From Parabacteroides sp. FAFU027 (GTDB lineage Bacteria; Bacteroidota; Bacteroidia; Bacteroidales; UBA7332), in contig NZ_JAKZKV010000015.1 of the NCBI RefSeq assembly GCF_022808675.1, forward strand, positions 1-64,000: DNA of 64,000 nucleotides, given 5' to 3'. The notes under the pieces were generated by a model that was given only the letters and a program-made list of their open reading frames with translations, did not search any database and was not told where the DNA came from. Positions 55,451-64,000 of this stretch are shown in pieces. The translations under genes and the position numbers were made by a program. Numbering within the stretch: the stretch's first letter is position 1; the number at the start of each line of letters is the position of its first letter.

Positions 55451-56197
55451 TTACTTAGTTGCCATGTAAAAAGCACAAACACCCATCGTGAATTTCTTAT
55501 TGACCACTTGGCTGAATCCACAACGCTTGAGTAATGCGACCATCTCCTTGCCTTGGGGAAATGCTTCGATAGATTTCGGCAAATAGCTGTAGGCCTTTTT
55601 ATCTTTGGAGAATACACGGGCAAACGCAGGAATTACAGTCTTAGAATAGATGCGATACATTTCGCGTGTCGGGAATCTTTCAGGCTCTGACATTTCAAGG
55701 ATAACGAGATTTCCACCTGGTTTTAACACACGGCACATTTCGGTAATACCCTGCTCCAGATTTTCAAAATTACGAACACCGAAAGCAACAGTCACGGCAT
55801 CGAAAGTCCCGGTCTCGAAGTCTAGCTTCATACTGTCTCCAATAGCAAGCGAAATTTTATCCTGCAATCCCAGATTCGCGAGCTTTTTACGACCCACCTC
55901 TAGCATTCCGTCCGAAATATCAATTCCCGTAATGTGCTCCGGTTGGAGTAAACGGTTGGCATTAATTGCAAAATCGCCTGTACCGGTAGCTACATCCAGA
56001 ATTTGCTTTGGTTCAAATTTCTTCAAACTGAGAATAGCTTTTTTGCGCCACTGCTTGTCAATGCCCATCGTCATGAAACGGTTCATCGGATCGTAGTTAC
56101 CGGAAATTGCATCAAACATTTTCACGATCTGATCTTTCTTGCTGCCCTTTTCATCGTATGGAAGGACGGTTTCGCATTTATAGCCTTTATGTTTCAT
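55451..56197 (-). CDS. ubiE: Demethylmenaquinone methyltransferase MenG/UbiE
   Basis: A 248-residue AdoMet-dependent methyltransferase. Recognised: FDAISGNYDPMNRFMTMGIDKQWR, AdoMet motif LDVATGTGDFAI, DAVTVAFGVRNFENLEQGI and EMSEPERFPTREMYRIYSKTVIPAFARV, the UbiE/MenG signature. In Bacteroidota it completes menaquinone. It precedes ppnP and follows a LacI-type regulator; the ubiE start is 18 bp from the regulator stop. Confidence 0.95.
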   Translation of the reverse strand: MKHKGYKCETVLPYDEKGSKKDQIVKMFDAISGNYDPMNRFMTMGIDKQWRKKAILSLKKFEPKQILDVATGTGDFAINANRLLQPEHITGIDISDGMLEVGRKKLANLGLQDKISLAIGDSMKLDFETGTFDAVTVAFGVRNFENLEQGITEMCRVLKPGGNLVILEMSEPERFPTREMYRIYSKTVIPAFARVFSKDKKAYSYLPKSIEAFPQGKEMVALLKRCGFSQVVNKKFTMGVCAFYMATK

Positions 56198-56215
56198 ATC
56201 TGTTTTAGGTTTCGC

Positions 56216-57247
56216 TTAATCGTATTTTTTTGCTTTCAGAGAAGAATCTCGTATCATCAGTTTCGGAGGAAATTTAATGTGTTTCTCCTCACGTTCTTCG
56301 GGGGATTGGTTGAGTTGCTCTATCAGGATTTCAGCTGAAGTCTCACCTAACTGCTGACTATCCAGATCCACAGAGGTAAGCTCCGGATCTATGAAGATAT
56401 CGAATGTCTCGTTGGCGAATCCAACCACTGCAATATCATCCGGAATACGAATCCCCGCCTTTTTCAACGTCAGTATCACACCGATGGCCGAAAAATCCCC
56501 TGCTGCGAGAATTGCATCGGGCAAATCTCCTGACTGGATAATCTGTTTTGTTGCTTCCGTCCCCGTTTCGAGTGTAATCGCATTTTGGTAAAACCAATTC
56601 TCCTGCGGTTCAATACCATGCTTCTTCATTGCATCTTTATACCCCTGCATCCGGTTTTTGTAAACACTTAAAGTCATCGGACCGGAGAGGTGATAAATCT
56701 TCCGGCAACCCTGAGCAATAAGGTGCTCTACAGCCTGAAAAGCAGCCTCATAGTTATCCACCTCCACCTTGCTGACATTCAGCGATTCTGGAACACGGTC
56801 AAAAAAGACAATTGGGGTCCCTTTGTTGATAAAAGGCTGAAAGTGGGAATAATCGGTTGTCTCGGCAGAGATAGACACAGCCAGCGCATCAATTTTTTTA
56901 TTCAACAGCGCTTTAGCAATAGCTTTTTCAGTTTCGTATTGCTCGTTTGATTGGGAAATAATGACACTGTAACCGTTTTGGTAAGCCACCTGCTCAATTC
57001 CGGTGATGACGGAGGCAAAAAAGTTTCGGCTGACACGCGGTACAATCACTGCAATCACCGAACTCCGGCCAGTACGCAGGTGCATAGCCACCGGATCGGG
57101 CTGAAAATTCAGCTTTTCGGCCAATTCCATCACCCGGGCTTTCATCTTTTTGCTTATGCGTGGATGATTTTGCAGCGCCCTCGAAACAGTTGATGCCGTG
57201 GTATTTAATTGCTTTGCAAGATCGTATATAGTGACTTTTTCTGCCAT
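56216..57247 (-). CDS. LacI-family transcriptional regulator
   Basis: A 343-residue regulator. The N-terminal HTH is TIYDLAKQLNTTASTVSRALQNHPRISKK (about 5-34) with the hinge helix after it. The periplasmic-binding-protein-like sensor domain (about 62-340; VIAVIVPRVSRNFFASVITGIEQVA, AVVGFANETFDIFI) binds an unknown sugar or purine. Its target operator cannot be told. It is the upstream gene of ubiE-ppnP but probably controls something else. Confidence 0.9.
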   Translation of the reverse strand: MAEKVTIYDLAKQLNTTASTVSRALQNHPRISKKMKARVMELAEKLNFQPDPVAMHLRTGRSSVIAVIVPRVSRNFFASVITGIEQVAYQNGYSVIISQSNEQYETEKAIAKALLNKKIDALAVSISAETTDYSHFQPFINKGTPIVFFDRVPESLNVSKVEVDNYEAAFQAVEHLIAQGCRKIYHLSGPMTLSVYKNRMQGYKDAMKKHGIEPQENWFYQNAITLETGTEATKQIIQSGDLPDAILAAGDFSAIGVILTLKKAGIRIPDDIAVVGFANETFDIFIDPELTSVDLDSQQLGETSAEILIEQLNQSPEEREEKHIKFPPKLMIRDSSLKAKKYD

Positions 57248-57530
57248 TTATGCTTTATTGAGTCGCAAATTTACAACAACTTCATTGACTTACCAACAAA
57301 ATGTAAATGCAAAGCCCCACTCCCAACCCTCTAATTCAACTGGTAAAGAGCCTCTCTGATTAAGAATCATCAAACGGATAATTGCAGTCATTGAAAAAAT
57401 CAGAAGCCAATCGCATTAAATTTCACATAACGAAAGTGTAATGAAACAGTTTTATAAATATATTTGTTGGCAAATCGCATAATTCGAGAATCCAGACATA
57501 AAAACTACACATATACAACCTTATTATACC

Positions 57531-58772
57531 ATGAAAAACAAAATCAGGAAAGTAAAAACACTACTGCTCTTTCTCTTTTTCATCAATCAAATTACCCATT
57601 GTCAAAACATATTAACCGGTACAATCCTGGATGAAACCACCAAAATTCCGATTGATTACGCTTCGGTCTATATCAGTGGAACCACAATCGGGGCATATAC
57701 TGATGCGAAAGGACATTTCTCATTAAAAGATGTAACTTTCCCTTGTCAGCTCGTTGTAAGTCACGTGGCATACAATGTAAATACGAACATAATCAATGAA
57801 AATAGTCCCAAAGAAATCACAATATACATCAGGGAAAAAACCCGGCTACTGAACGAAGTACAGGTTGCGGACAAGAGCATGCGGGACAAAAACATCAGGG
57901 AGTTCAAACTCGCATTTCTGGGCGATGACTATTGGGGCAGTCATGCAATACTCAGAAATGACAGCGTCTTAATCTTTTCTCATCGCACAGACACAGTGAG
58001 GCGCTCATCCGACTCAATGGATTTCGTAAAACAAAGAAAGTACAAATCAATAGGAGAAAACAGCCAATGGTCCGCTGACAGCTCAACTATAATTACCTGC
58101 ACCCCGGTTTTTTCCGTACAATCAAAAGCTCCGTTAATGATTGAACTTCCACTATTAGGGTACACGGTATTTGTAGATCTTGTCAGATTCTCCCTGAAAA
58201 AGCACAAATACTGGGAGGATTGCGACTCTTGGTCTTATTGTCGATTCTCGCAATATAGCGGAACAACACCGAGACAACAACGTAAATTTGAAAGTAACAG
58301 GGAAAAAGTGTATTATAATTCTGTCAAACATTTTTTTCACTCATTGTTTTTCGACAGATTGAAAGAAAACGGTTACTTAATCGCCACCCAGACATACAAT
58401 AAAGAGACAAAAGAAGTCCAAAAGGTCTTTATTGACATAAGTCCCTTTATGCAATACACCAAATCAAAAGAACTTTTGATATCAGGACTAAAAAAAAAGA
58501 CTTTATACATCTATTACTTCGACCATTTAAATGGCAAACCGGCCGATTTAACCATCCAATCTCATAAAAATAGAGTCGGTAATATATGGGAAAGATTCAG
58601 AACCGGAATTTCACCGGATAACAATTCTGAAATGTTATTCAAGAGTGACACTTGCACCATCCGGGCAAATGGCACTACACCGGATAACAATATTTTATTT
58701 GGAGGAAAATTCACAACAAAAAGATGGGGTGCACTTCTCCCTTATGATTATGTACCCGAAGAACAAGAATAG
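57531..58772 (+). CDS. Exported protein with carboxypeptidase-like regulatory domain
   Basis: A 413-residue protein with a signal peptide (about 1-24, ending near THCQ). A CarboxypepD_reg-like beta-sandwich follows (about 26-110; LTGTILDETTKIPIDYASVYISGT, DAKGHFSLKDV) like those on SusC proteins. The rest (about 120-413) is an uncharacterised domain with no plug or barrel, so this is not a TonB receptor. Tyr/Trp-rich elements (WEDCDSWSYCRFSQYSGTTP) are present. Function unknown. Confidence 0.72.
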   Translation: MKNKIRKVKTLLLFLFFINQITHCQNILTGTILDETTKIPIDYASVYISGTTIGAYTDAKGHFSLKDVTFPCQLVVSHVAYNVNTNIINENSPKEITIYIREKTRLLNEVQVADKSMRDKNIREFKLAFLGDDYWGSHAILRNDSVLIFSHRTDTVRRSSDSMDFVKQRKYKSIGENSQWSADSSTIITCTPVFSVQSKAPLMIELPLLGYTVFVDLVRFSLKKHKYWEDCDSWSYCRFSQYSGTTPRQQRKFESNREKVYYNSVKHFFHSLFFDRLKENGYLIATQTYNKETKEVQKVFIDISPFMQYTKSKELLISGLKKKTLYIYYFDHLNGKPADLTIQSHKNRVGNIWERFRTGISPDNNSEMLFKSDTCTIRANGTTPDNNILFGGKFTTKRWGALLPYDYVPEEQE

Positions 58773-58855
58773 TAACTTTCATTCAACTATTTAGAATACA
58801 AAGCACATCAAACCATATTTAACATTATATTCCTAGCAATCAAACCTGATTATTA

Positions 58856-58863
58856 TAACTTTG
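58856..58863 (+). promoter_or_regulatory. Bacteroidetes -7 box of the methyltransferase gene
   Basis: TAACTTTG matches TAnnTTTG, 70 bp upstream of the start. Confidence 0.5.
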
Positions 58864-58933
58864 CCAAAACCAGAAGCACTAATCAGACCATCAAAATAAA
58901 CATCAAATATTAACCAATTAAAATCTATCCTTT

Positions 58934-59554
58934 ATGGTTGATCAATTCGCCACCAAAGCCACAAACTGGGACAACAACTCTGTGCGAAGAGAAATGACAA
59001 AAAAGTTTATCAACATCATCAGAAAACACACACAAATCAAACCGGCAACTCATGTATTGGATTTTGGCTGCGGCACAGGGATGATTGGATTACACTTTGC
59101 ACCTGAAGCTGAAAAAGTAAAAATGGTCGACACCTCACCCGCCATGCTCGAGGTTTTAATGACAAAGATCCAGGATGCCGGGCACCAAAACGTACACGTT
59201 TACCCTCATGACATTGAAAAGACGGAAGAGCATAACAATATTATCGTTTCGCTCATGACTCTTCATCACGTTGATAATCATATTGACATTCTTCGCAAAT
59301 TCTATCAAAAACTTCATGAAGATGGCTTAGTAATCATCGGAGACCTGATGCCCGAGGATGGAAGTTTTCATTCACCGGAGATTGTTCCTCACAATGGTAT
59401 CCATCCCAAAACGCTAAGCAGACTCTGTCAAAAAGTCGGTTTTGAAGTTGAATGGTGCTATAAGTTCCATTCTATTCACAAAAAAACAGAGCAGGGCTCT
59501 CTCAAATCATACGATATGTTTGTATTAGTAGCCCGGAAACCCAAATCAAGATAA
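58934..59554 (+). CDS. Class I SAM-dependent methyltransferase
   Basis: A 206-residue methyltransferase. Motif I is LDFGCGTGMIGLHF (about 43-56); motif II lies around MVDTSPAMLEVL; motif IV is NIIVSLMTLHHVDNHIDILRKFY. The substrate is unknown. The gene ends 9 bp inside the 3' end of the convergent DUF2461 gene. Confidence 0.85.
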   Translation: MVDQFATKATNWDNNSVRREMTKKFINIIRKHTQIKPATHVLDFGCGTGMIGLHFAPEAEKVKMVDTSPAMLEVLMTKIQDAGHQNVHVYPHDIEKTEEHNNIIVSLMTLHHVDNHIDILRKFYQKLHEDGLVIIGDLMPEDGSFHSPEIVPHNGIHPKTLSRLCQKVGFEVEWCYKFHSIHKKTEQGSLKSYDMFVLVARKPKSR

Positions 59555-60220
59555 TCCATACAATTCATCTACAGCAAAATTCAAAAACCGGTTCATCGGA
59601 TACAATAGCCTCATAATATCGGTTGTCCGTTGCAATGAATCAGGCTGGCAGAAAAACTCATCGGACAATGCAGTGTCCACACAATAATGTTTGGGCTTAA
59701 GCCATTCGCCATGAATAAAATCTTTTGGAAATGGGCGGGGAACTGATTTAAGTTTCTCGCCATACATTTCCTTATAATAAACCTCAAAATCAGGGTTCTT
59801 CACAATCTCCAGAAATTCTTCTATATTCTCAAAAACACTTTGACGAAGAGCCTTTAACACCTCTGGTTGTGGGCCATAGATCCCCCCGGCTATTCCACAT
59901 TCACCCGGTTGCAAATGCAGATAATATCCACCTCTGGCGCTTTTGCGTCCGCCAGAAGCGATAAATGCTGCAAAATGAATCTTGTACGGCGTTTTATCCG
60001 GAGAAAAACGGGTATCCCTGTAAATTCTAAAAATAGCATCTTTCGCCTCTAATCCTTTAACTGACGGATCAAATTTAGTCACCTCATTAATCAGGCAATC
60101 GACGAACTTTGTAAAAACATCACGAGCCAATTCGAATTCATTCTTATTAGCAGCAAACCACTCTCGGTTATTATTCTTTTCAAGTCGTTTAAGGTAATCA
60201 AATATTATACTCAACTCCAT
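59546..60220 (-). CDS. DUF2461 domain protein
   Basis: A 224-residue protein of the DUF2461 family (TIGR02453-type), with FDYLKRLEKNNNREWFAANKNEFE at the start, IFRIYRDTRFSPDKTPYKIHFAAFI and GGYYLHLQPGECGIAGGIYGPQPEVLKALR. Family members are widespread in bacteria; their function is not known to me. It overlaps the methyltransferase gene tail to tail by 9 bp and has a promoter at 60262-60269. Confidence 0.9.
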   Translation of the reverse strand: MELSIIFDYLKRLEKNNNREWFAANKNEFELARDVFTKFVDCLINEVTKFDPSVKGLEAKDAIFRIYRDTRFSPDKTPYKIHFAAFIASGGRKSARGGYYLHLQPGECGIAGGIYGPQPEVLKALRQSVFENIEEFLEIVKNPDFEVYYKEMYGEKLKSVPRPFPKDFIHGEWLKPKHYCVDTALSDEFFCQPDSLQRTTDIMRLLYPMNRFLNFAVDELYGLS

Positions 60221-60261
60221 AGTTAGTTATTGTTACAAAATTCTTATTTGAGCGAATATAA

Positions 60262-60269
60262 CAAAGTTA
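60262..60269 (-). promoter_or_regulatory. Bacteroidetes -7 box of the DUF2461 gene
   Basis: TAACTTTG on the minus strand, 41 bp upstream of the start. Confidence 0.5.
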
Positions 60270-60541
60270 CTTCTTATTATGTTTCGGGAATAATAGTTAT
60301 TGGAAAATAATAGAACCATTGGGTGATTTTATATCATCACCTTTTTACAGGGAAACAAACTCTGATTTTCTTTGTTATAATACCAAAGGCATACTACGAT
60401 TTTAAACAAACATTTGATTAGTTTGAACTAAGACAGTTTTATTGACAGAGACAATCATCGTAGAGTTAAAACCTCAACCTAAGCTTTTGCCATTATATAT
60501 CAACGAATTGTCATCGCAGCTATAAGAATTGCCCTGTTATT

Positions 60542-60570
60542 ATTTGTAACTATAAACCGGCAATACATTT
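60542..60570 (+). promoter_or_regulatory. Promoter of the OmpA-family gene
   Basis: A -33 TTTG at 60542-60545 and a -7 TACATTTG at 60563-60570 are separated by 17 bases, close to the Bacteroidetes consensus. The leader is about 80 bases. Confidence 0.62.
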
Positions 60571-60657
60571 GCATGTAACTAAGCAACTAAAAAACATCCT
60601 TAATACTGAAATATTACATTCCTCATCTTATTATTATTCCTAAAACTTAAATAGACA

Positions 60658-61953
60658 ATGAAACGCTCTACATTTACTATTTTGTCGGCAGTGGTATTGT
60701 CACTCGTGGCATCATCCGTTTTTGCTCAAAGAGCAATCCGGCAATCAGAAACATCATCCAAACCCAAATCCTTCTTCGAAGCCGGATTTTGGGATAATTG
60801 GTTTGTTAGTGCGACCGGTGGTGTTAACCACTATTTTGGGGAAGATGACAACTATAATCCTGACGGTTTTTTTGGGGCAATTACCCCAAATATCAAATTA
60901 TCAGTAGGCAAATGGCTCCGCCCATCTTATGGCTTACGATTACAAACTGAAGGAATGTGGCTGAAAGGCTGGAATGACGGATTGAACTATGAAGGCGTTT
61001 ACACATGGAATAAACTCATTAACGACGGCACGCAAGGTGTTGACCCTGTATTAAACCATAAACCGCCAAAAGACAAAGATGGTAAAGGTTATTATCAAAG
61101 AATGCGTTACATGGATCTGCATCTTGATTTCATGATCAATCTGATTAATTTATGGAAAGAATACGACATAAACAGACCTCTTGATGTATATTTATATGCC
61201 GGTGTCGGTTGGGGACACATGTTCAGATATAAAGGAATTCCAACTGACAATGAAATCATAGGTAAACTGGGAACAGTTCTGAACATTAAGCTTACGGACC
61301 GTTTAAGTGGAAATATAGAACTTCAGAACTCGCTTGTTAATGAAGCCTTTGACGGTCAGATTGGAGGACGAGGCATAACCAATCACAACCGCTCTTATGA
61401 AGGTTATGCAAGCTTAACAGCCGGTTTCTCTTATCGGCTACAGAATACATTCACAAAATACGATTATGTCGATCCTGAGGTTGTAAAAGAATTGAATGCG
61501 AAGGTAAATGACGCATTAGCTGACAACAAACGATTACAGGAAAAACTGGATGAATTCTGCCCGAAAGATTCCTGCGACAAACTCAGACAACAACTTCAGG
61601 ATGCTCTTAGCAAGAAATGCAAAGATAGACTTTACGTGGTTATTCAATATGTTATTGACAAATGGAACGTAAGAACCAGCGAATTGTATAAACTGGAAGA
61701 AATTGTTGAATTCATGAAAAAGCATCCGGAAATTAACATCTCAGTTACAGGTTATGCTGATGTAAAAACGGGCAACCCGGCCTACAATCAAAAATTGAGT
61801 GAAAAACGGGCAAATGAAGTCATCAGGCTACTTACCACCAAGTTCAACGTCAATAAAGACCGGATTAAATCGAAAGGACTGGGGGACACCGTTCAACCAT
61901 TTAAAGAAAACGAACGTAACCGTGCAGTCATAGCATTTGATCTGGATGAATAA
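60658..61953 (+). CDS. OmpA-family outer-membrane protein
   Basis: A 431-residue protein. The signal peptide is MKRSTFTILSAVVLSLVASSVFAQ. A beta-barrel-like region (about 35-265; WDNWFVSATGGVNHYFGED, YLYAGVGWGHMFRYKG, YASLTAGFSYRLQ) is followed by a coiled-coil-like stretch (about 285-315) and an OmpA/MotB peptidoglycan-binding domain (about 330-431; ISVTGYADVKTGNPAYNQKLSEKRANEV, DRIKSKGLGDTVQPF, ENERNRAVIAFDL). It links the outer membrane to peptidoglycan and has its own well-formed promoter, as expected for an abundant envelope protein. Confidence 0.92.
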   Translation: MKRSTFTILSAVVLSLVASSVFAQRAIRQSETSSKPKSFFEAGFWDNWFVSATGGVNHYFGEDDNYNPDGFFGAITPNIKLSVGKWLRPSYGLRLQTEGMWLKGWNDGLNYEGVYTWNKLINDGTQGVDPVLNHKPPKDKDGKGYYQRMRYMDLHLDFMINLINLWKEYDINRPLDVYLYAGVGWGHMFRYKGIPTDNEIIGKLGTVLNIKLTDRLSGNIELQNSLVNEAFDGQIGGRGITNHNRSYEGYASLTAGFSYRLQNTFTKYDYVDPEVVKELNAKVNDALADNKRLQEKLDEFCPKDSCDKLRQQLQDALSKKCKDRLYVVIQYVIDKWNVRTSELYKLEEIVEFMKKHPEINISVTGYADVKTGNPAYNQKLSEKRANEVIRLLTTKFNVNKDRIKSKGLGDTVQPFKENERNRAVIAFDLDE

Positions 61954-62097
61954 AATAAGTTCCGGGTAAAATTATGATACGGGAGAGAGCGATTAATAAA
62001 ATCTATCTCTCCCATTTTTATGATATTTCGATTACAAGTGAGCAATATCCAATCAATTTTATATCTACATTTACAACATATCAAGTAATAAACAGAA

Positions 62098-63087
62098 ATG
62101 AATTATATGGACAATATAGTCAATTGTGCTTCTTATGCTAATGGCAAGCGGATTGAAAATCTTAAATTAGAAGACATTAGTGAGGTTTTGGCAAAGGAAG
62201 ATCAGTTCGTGTGGCTTGGGCTGCGTGATCCCGACGAAGCGCTAATGAAACAACTACAGGAGGAATTCGGATTGCACGAATTAGCCATTGAGGATGCACA
62301 CAGGGCGCATCAACGTCCTAAAATTGAATCTTACGGAGATATTTTGTTTATCGTAATGCGAGCAATTGCATTGGACGAAAATAACAATCAGGTCGAAATT
62401 GGAGAAACTCACTTCTTTTTAGGACAGAATTTTCTTGTCAGCATCCGCCACAGGTCTTCACTGACTTTTGTGGATGTACGTTCAAGATGTGAAACTACAC
62501 CGCATTTGTTACAAAAAGGGCCCGGATTTGTGCTTTATGCTATAATGGATTATATAGTAGATCAATATTTTCCTGTTATTGATTTTCTTTCCGAAGAATT
62601 GGACAAGCTGGAGGACCAGATATTTGCAGAAAAGCTAAATACAAATATAACAGAAAACATTTACCGGTTAAAGTCAAAACTCATTGAGATAAAACGTGTT
62701 AGTTTCCCCCTCATTGACATCTGCAATAAATTAATGCGTTTCGATACCGATCCGCTAATTCATGATGATATAAAACTATATTTCAGGGACATCTACGATC
62801 ATGCCGTTCGGATCAATGAGATGATCGATAGTGCTAAAGAACAATTAACCTCTGCTCTTGAGGCCAATCTATCACTAACCTCTATTTACCAAAATGAGAT
62901 TTCCAAGAAATTTGCAGGCTGGGCTGCCATAATTGGTATCCCAACAATGATGGCAGGTATCTATGGGATGAATTTTGAATACATGCCTGAATTACACTGG
63001 CGTTATGGCTATCCTGCAATTCTGTTTTTCATCATTGGTTTGTGCATGGTATTATACTGGTTCTTTAAACGGTCGAAATGGCTCTGA
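62098..63087 (+). CDS. corA: CorA-family magnesium/cobalt transporter
   Basis: A 329-residue pentameric channel of the CorA family. The large cytoplasmic domain covers about 1-265. The two C-terminal membrane helices (about 272-295 and 303-322) carry the signature GMN in YGMNFEYMPEL (about 294-304). It moves Mg2+ (and Co2+/Ni2+) down the membrane potential. The other start (ATG at 62107, MDNIVNC) is nearly as likely. Confidence 0.95.
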   Translation: MNYMDNIVNCASYANGKRIENLKLEDISEVLAKEDQFVWLGLRDPDEALMKQLQEEFGLHELAIEDAHRAHQRPKIESYGDILFIVMRAIALDENNNQVEIGETHFFLGQNFLVSIRHRSSLTFVDVRSRCETTPHLLQKGPGFVLYAIMDYIVDQYFPVIDFLSEELDKLEDQIFAEKLNTNITENIYRLKSKLIEIKRVSFPLIDICNKLMRFDTDPLIHDDIKLYFRDIYDHAVRINEMIDSAKEQLTSALEANLSLTSIYQNEISKKFAGWAAIIGIPTMMAGIYGMNFEYMPELHWRYGYPAILFFIIGLCMVLYWFFKRSKWL

Positions 63088-63187
63088 CTTTACCTGTCTC
63101 TATTTATTAATGAAACCTTCGGGTAAATATAACGTCTATTGAATAGGGTTAAAACCCTGATCTGACCTTTTTTTAGTGACTAAATAG

Positions 63188-63217
63188 TTGACCCAAACGC
63201 ATTTTTTCATAATTTTG
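63188..63217 (+). promoter_or_regulatory. Promoter of the aminotransferase gene
   Basis: TTG at 63188-63190 (-33) and TAATTTTG at 63210-63217 (-7) are 19 bases apart. The start codon is 39 bp downstream. Confidence 0.62.
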
Positions 63218-63255
63218 CAATCCGGAATATTCAAACAAATCAAACACAATAAAAA

Positions 63256-64000
63256 ATGAACTTTTTATCAGATCGTTTAAACAGCTTGTCACCTTCTGAA
63301 ACCTTGGCTATGTCGCAAAAAAGCAACGAGCTAAAAGCACAAGGATTCGATGTTATCAACCTGAGTGTGGGTGAACCAGACTTCACTACGCCGGAGCACA
63401 TCAAGGAAGCTGCCAAGAAGGCTGTTGACAACAACTTTTCATTCTATTCTCCGGTGCCCGGATATATGGAGCTGCGTAAAGCTATTTGCGCCAAGTTGAA
63501 AAGCGAAAACAATCTGGAATATAAACCTGAGCAAATTGTTGTTTCCGGTGGCGCTAAGCAATCTGTCTGCAACGTAATCCTCAGCGTTGTCGGCCCTGGT
63601 GATGAAGTTATTATCCCTGCACCTTATTGGGTTAGCTATATTGAAATGGTGAAATTGGCAGAAGGAAAAAATATCATTGTTTCTGCAGGTTTCGATCAGG
63701 AATTTAAGATGACTCCGGCTCAGCTGGAAGCTGCTATTACTCCAAAAACCAAAGCGCTTATACTTTGCTCTCCGTCCAATCCGACCGGAAGTGTCTATAC
63801 TAAAGAAGAATTGAAAGGGTTAGCTGATGTATTGGCAAAATATCCTCAAATCGTAATTATCTCAGACGAAATCTACGAACACATCAACTATGTGGGTGGT
63901 CATGAAAGCATTGCTCAATTTGAAAATCTTCGTGACCGTGTGGTTATCGTCAATGGCGTATCAAAAGGTTATGCAATGACCGGATGGCGTATTGGTTTTA
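63256..64000 (+). CDS. Pyridoxal-phosphate aminotransferase (AspAT-type), cut by the window end
   Basis: The first 248 residues of a class I/II aminotransferase, open to the window end. It starts MNFLSDRLNSLSPSETLAMSQ. PLP-fold segments are INLSVGEPDFTTPEHIK, VVSGGAKQSVCNVI, PAPYWVSYIEM, CSPSNPTGSVYTKEEL and SDEIYEHINY. The PLP lysine is in NGVSKGYAMTGWRIGF, right at the end. It resembles the aspartate aminotransferases of thermophilic/anaerobic bacteria (AspB type), but substrate needs more sequence. Confidence 0.9.
   Translation, partial: MNFLSDRLNSLSPSETLAMSQKSNELKAQGFDVINLSVGEPDFTTPEHIKEAAKKAVDNNFSFYSPVPGYMELRKAICAKLKSENNLEYKPEQIVVSGGAKQSVCNVILSVVGPGDEVIIPAPYWVSYIEMVKLAEGKNIIVSAGFDQEFKMTPAQLEAAITPKTKALILCSPSNPTGSVYTKEELKGLADVLAKYPQIVIISDEIYEHINYVGGHESIAQFENLRDRVVIVNGVSKGYAMTGWRIGF

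Larger units (their letters stand above)
60221..60657. other. Gene-free gap between DUF2461 and OmpA genes
   Basis: No gene or RNA gene is recognised here. It holds two promoter boxes: CAAAGTTA at 60262-60269, i.e. TAACTTTG on the minus strand for DUF2461, and TACATTTG at 60563-60570 for the OmpA gene (listed separately). The middle is AT-rich with no clear structure. Confidence 0.6.

Noticed and set aside
57331..57380. tRNA-like string (TTCAACTGGTAAAGAG and following bases) between the LacI-type regulator and the next gene
   Set aside because: It resembles a tRNA D-arm, but no T-arm (GTTCGA-type), no acceptor pairing and no proper anticodon stem follow. At most a decayed fragment.
57531..58772. 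SusC-type TonB receptor
   Set aside because: Only the regulatory beta-sandwich is present; plug and barrel domains are missing and the length is too short.

Overview
The window reads as chromosome from an anaerobic (or microaerophilic) member of the Bacteroidota, most likely order Bacteroidales. Supporting signs are type IX secretion (T9SS) C-terminal sorting domains, a PorT-like barrel, a PorD-like DUF4835 protein, a GldF-GldG fusion, Bacteroidetes-type -7 promoter boxes (TAnnTTTG), a 30-residue basic COX24-domain protein next to HU, and a class I hybrid-cluster protein with an HcpR-like regulator. I cannot name the genus. The sequence is chromosomal, with no phage, plasmid or CRISPR signature. 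No rRNA or tRNA gene was recognised.

Layout. 0.4-3.1 kb: secreted GH43 enzyme. 3.3-10.3 kb (minus): conserved block ridA, rlmB, recN, DUF4835, coaBC, an exonuclease and dnaN. 10.7-17 kb (plus): a TonB-dependent receptor, a broken MFS transporter, a barrel protein, a serine hydrolase and a polysaccharide deacetylase. 17-19 kb (minus): groES-groEL. 19.3-21.5 kb: a 21-bp-period DNA array, a small helical protein, a uracil-DNA-glycosylase-like protein and a secreted-protein gene split by a stop codon. 21.6-25.3 kb: a Crp/Fnr regulator divergent from a ferredoxin-like gene and hcp, with two identical-arm palindromic operators. 25.4-25.9 kb: a 41-bp-period palindrome array. 25.9-28.3 kb (minus): gldF-gldG fusion. 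28.5-37.8 kb (plus): GH42 enzyme, DUF218, two envelope proteins, purU-hisH-hisA-hisF and porT. 37.9-46.4 kb (minus): GH3/serine-hydrolase fusion, phosphoesterase, kdsA, DUF559 nuclease, miaA, polyferredoxin and DUF362. 46.6-50.3 kb: a second 21-bp array, a helical protein and a T9SS-exported propeller protein. 50.4-57.2 kb: rng, COX24-domain protein, HU, mutY, queA, ppnP, ubiE and a LacI-type regulator. 57.5-64 kb: carboxypeptidase-like-domain protein, methyltransferase, DUF2461, OmpA, corA and a truncated aminotransferase.

Most genes are housekeeping or cell-envelope genes. The best candidates for something undescribed are the strictly periodic arrays. Two of them (19.3 and 46.6 kb) keep an exact 21-bp phase with a 63-bp super-period, and each lies just upstream, in the same orientation, of a gene for a small, mostly helical protein of unknown function. 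A third array (25.5 kb) holds an exact 41-bp phase with a dyad in almost every unit and has no such gene. A second candidate is a family of at least eight GC-rich palindromes with a polar tail. Two same-orientation copies bracket a small DUF559 (Vsr-like) nuclease gene. All of this comes from reading the sequence by eye; no database search was possible.
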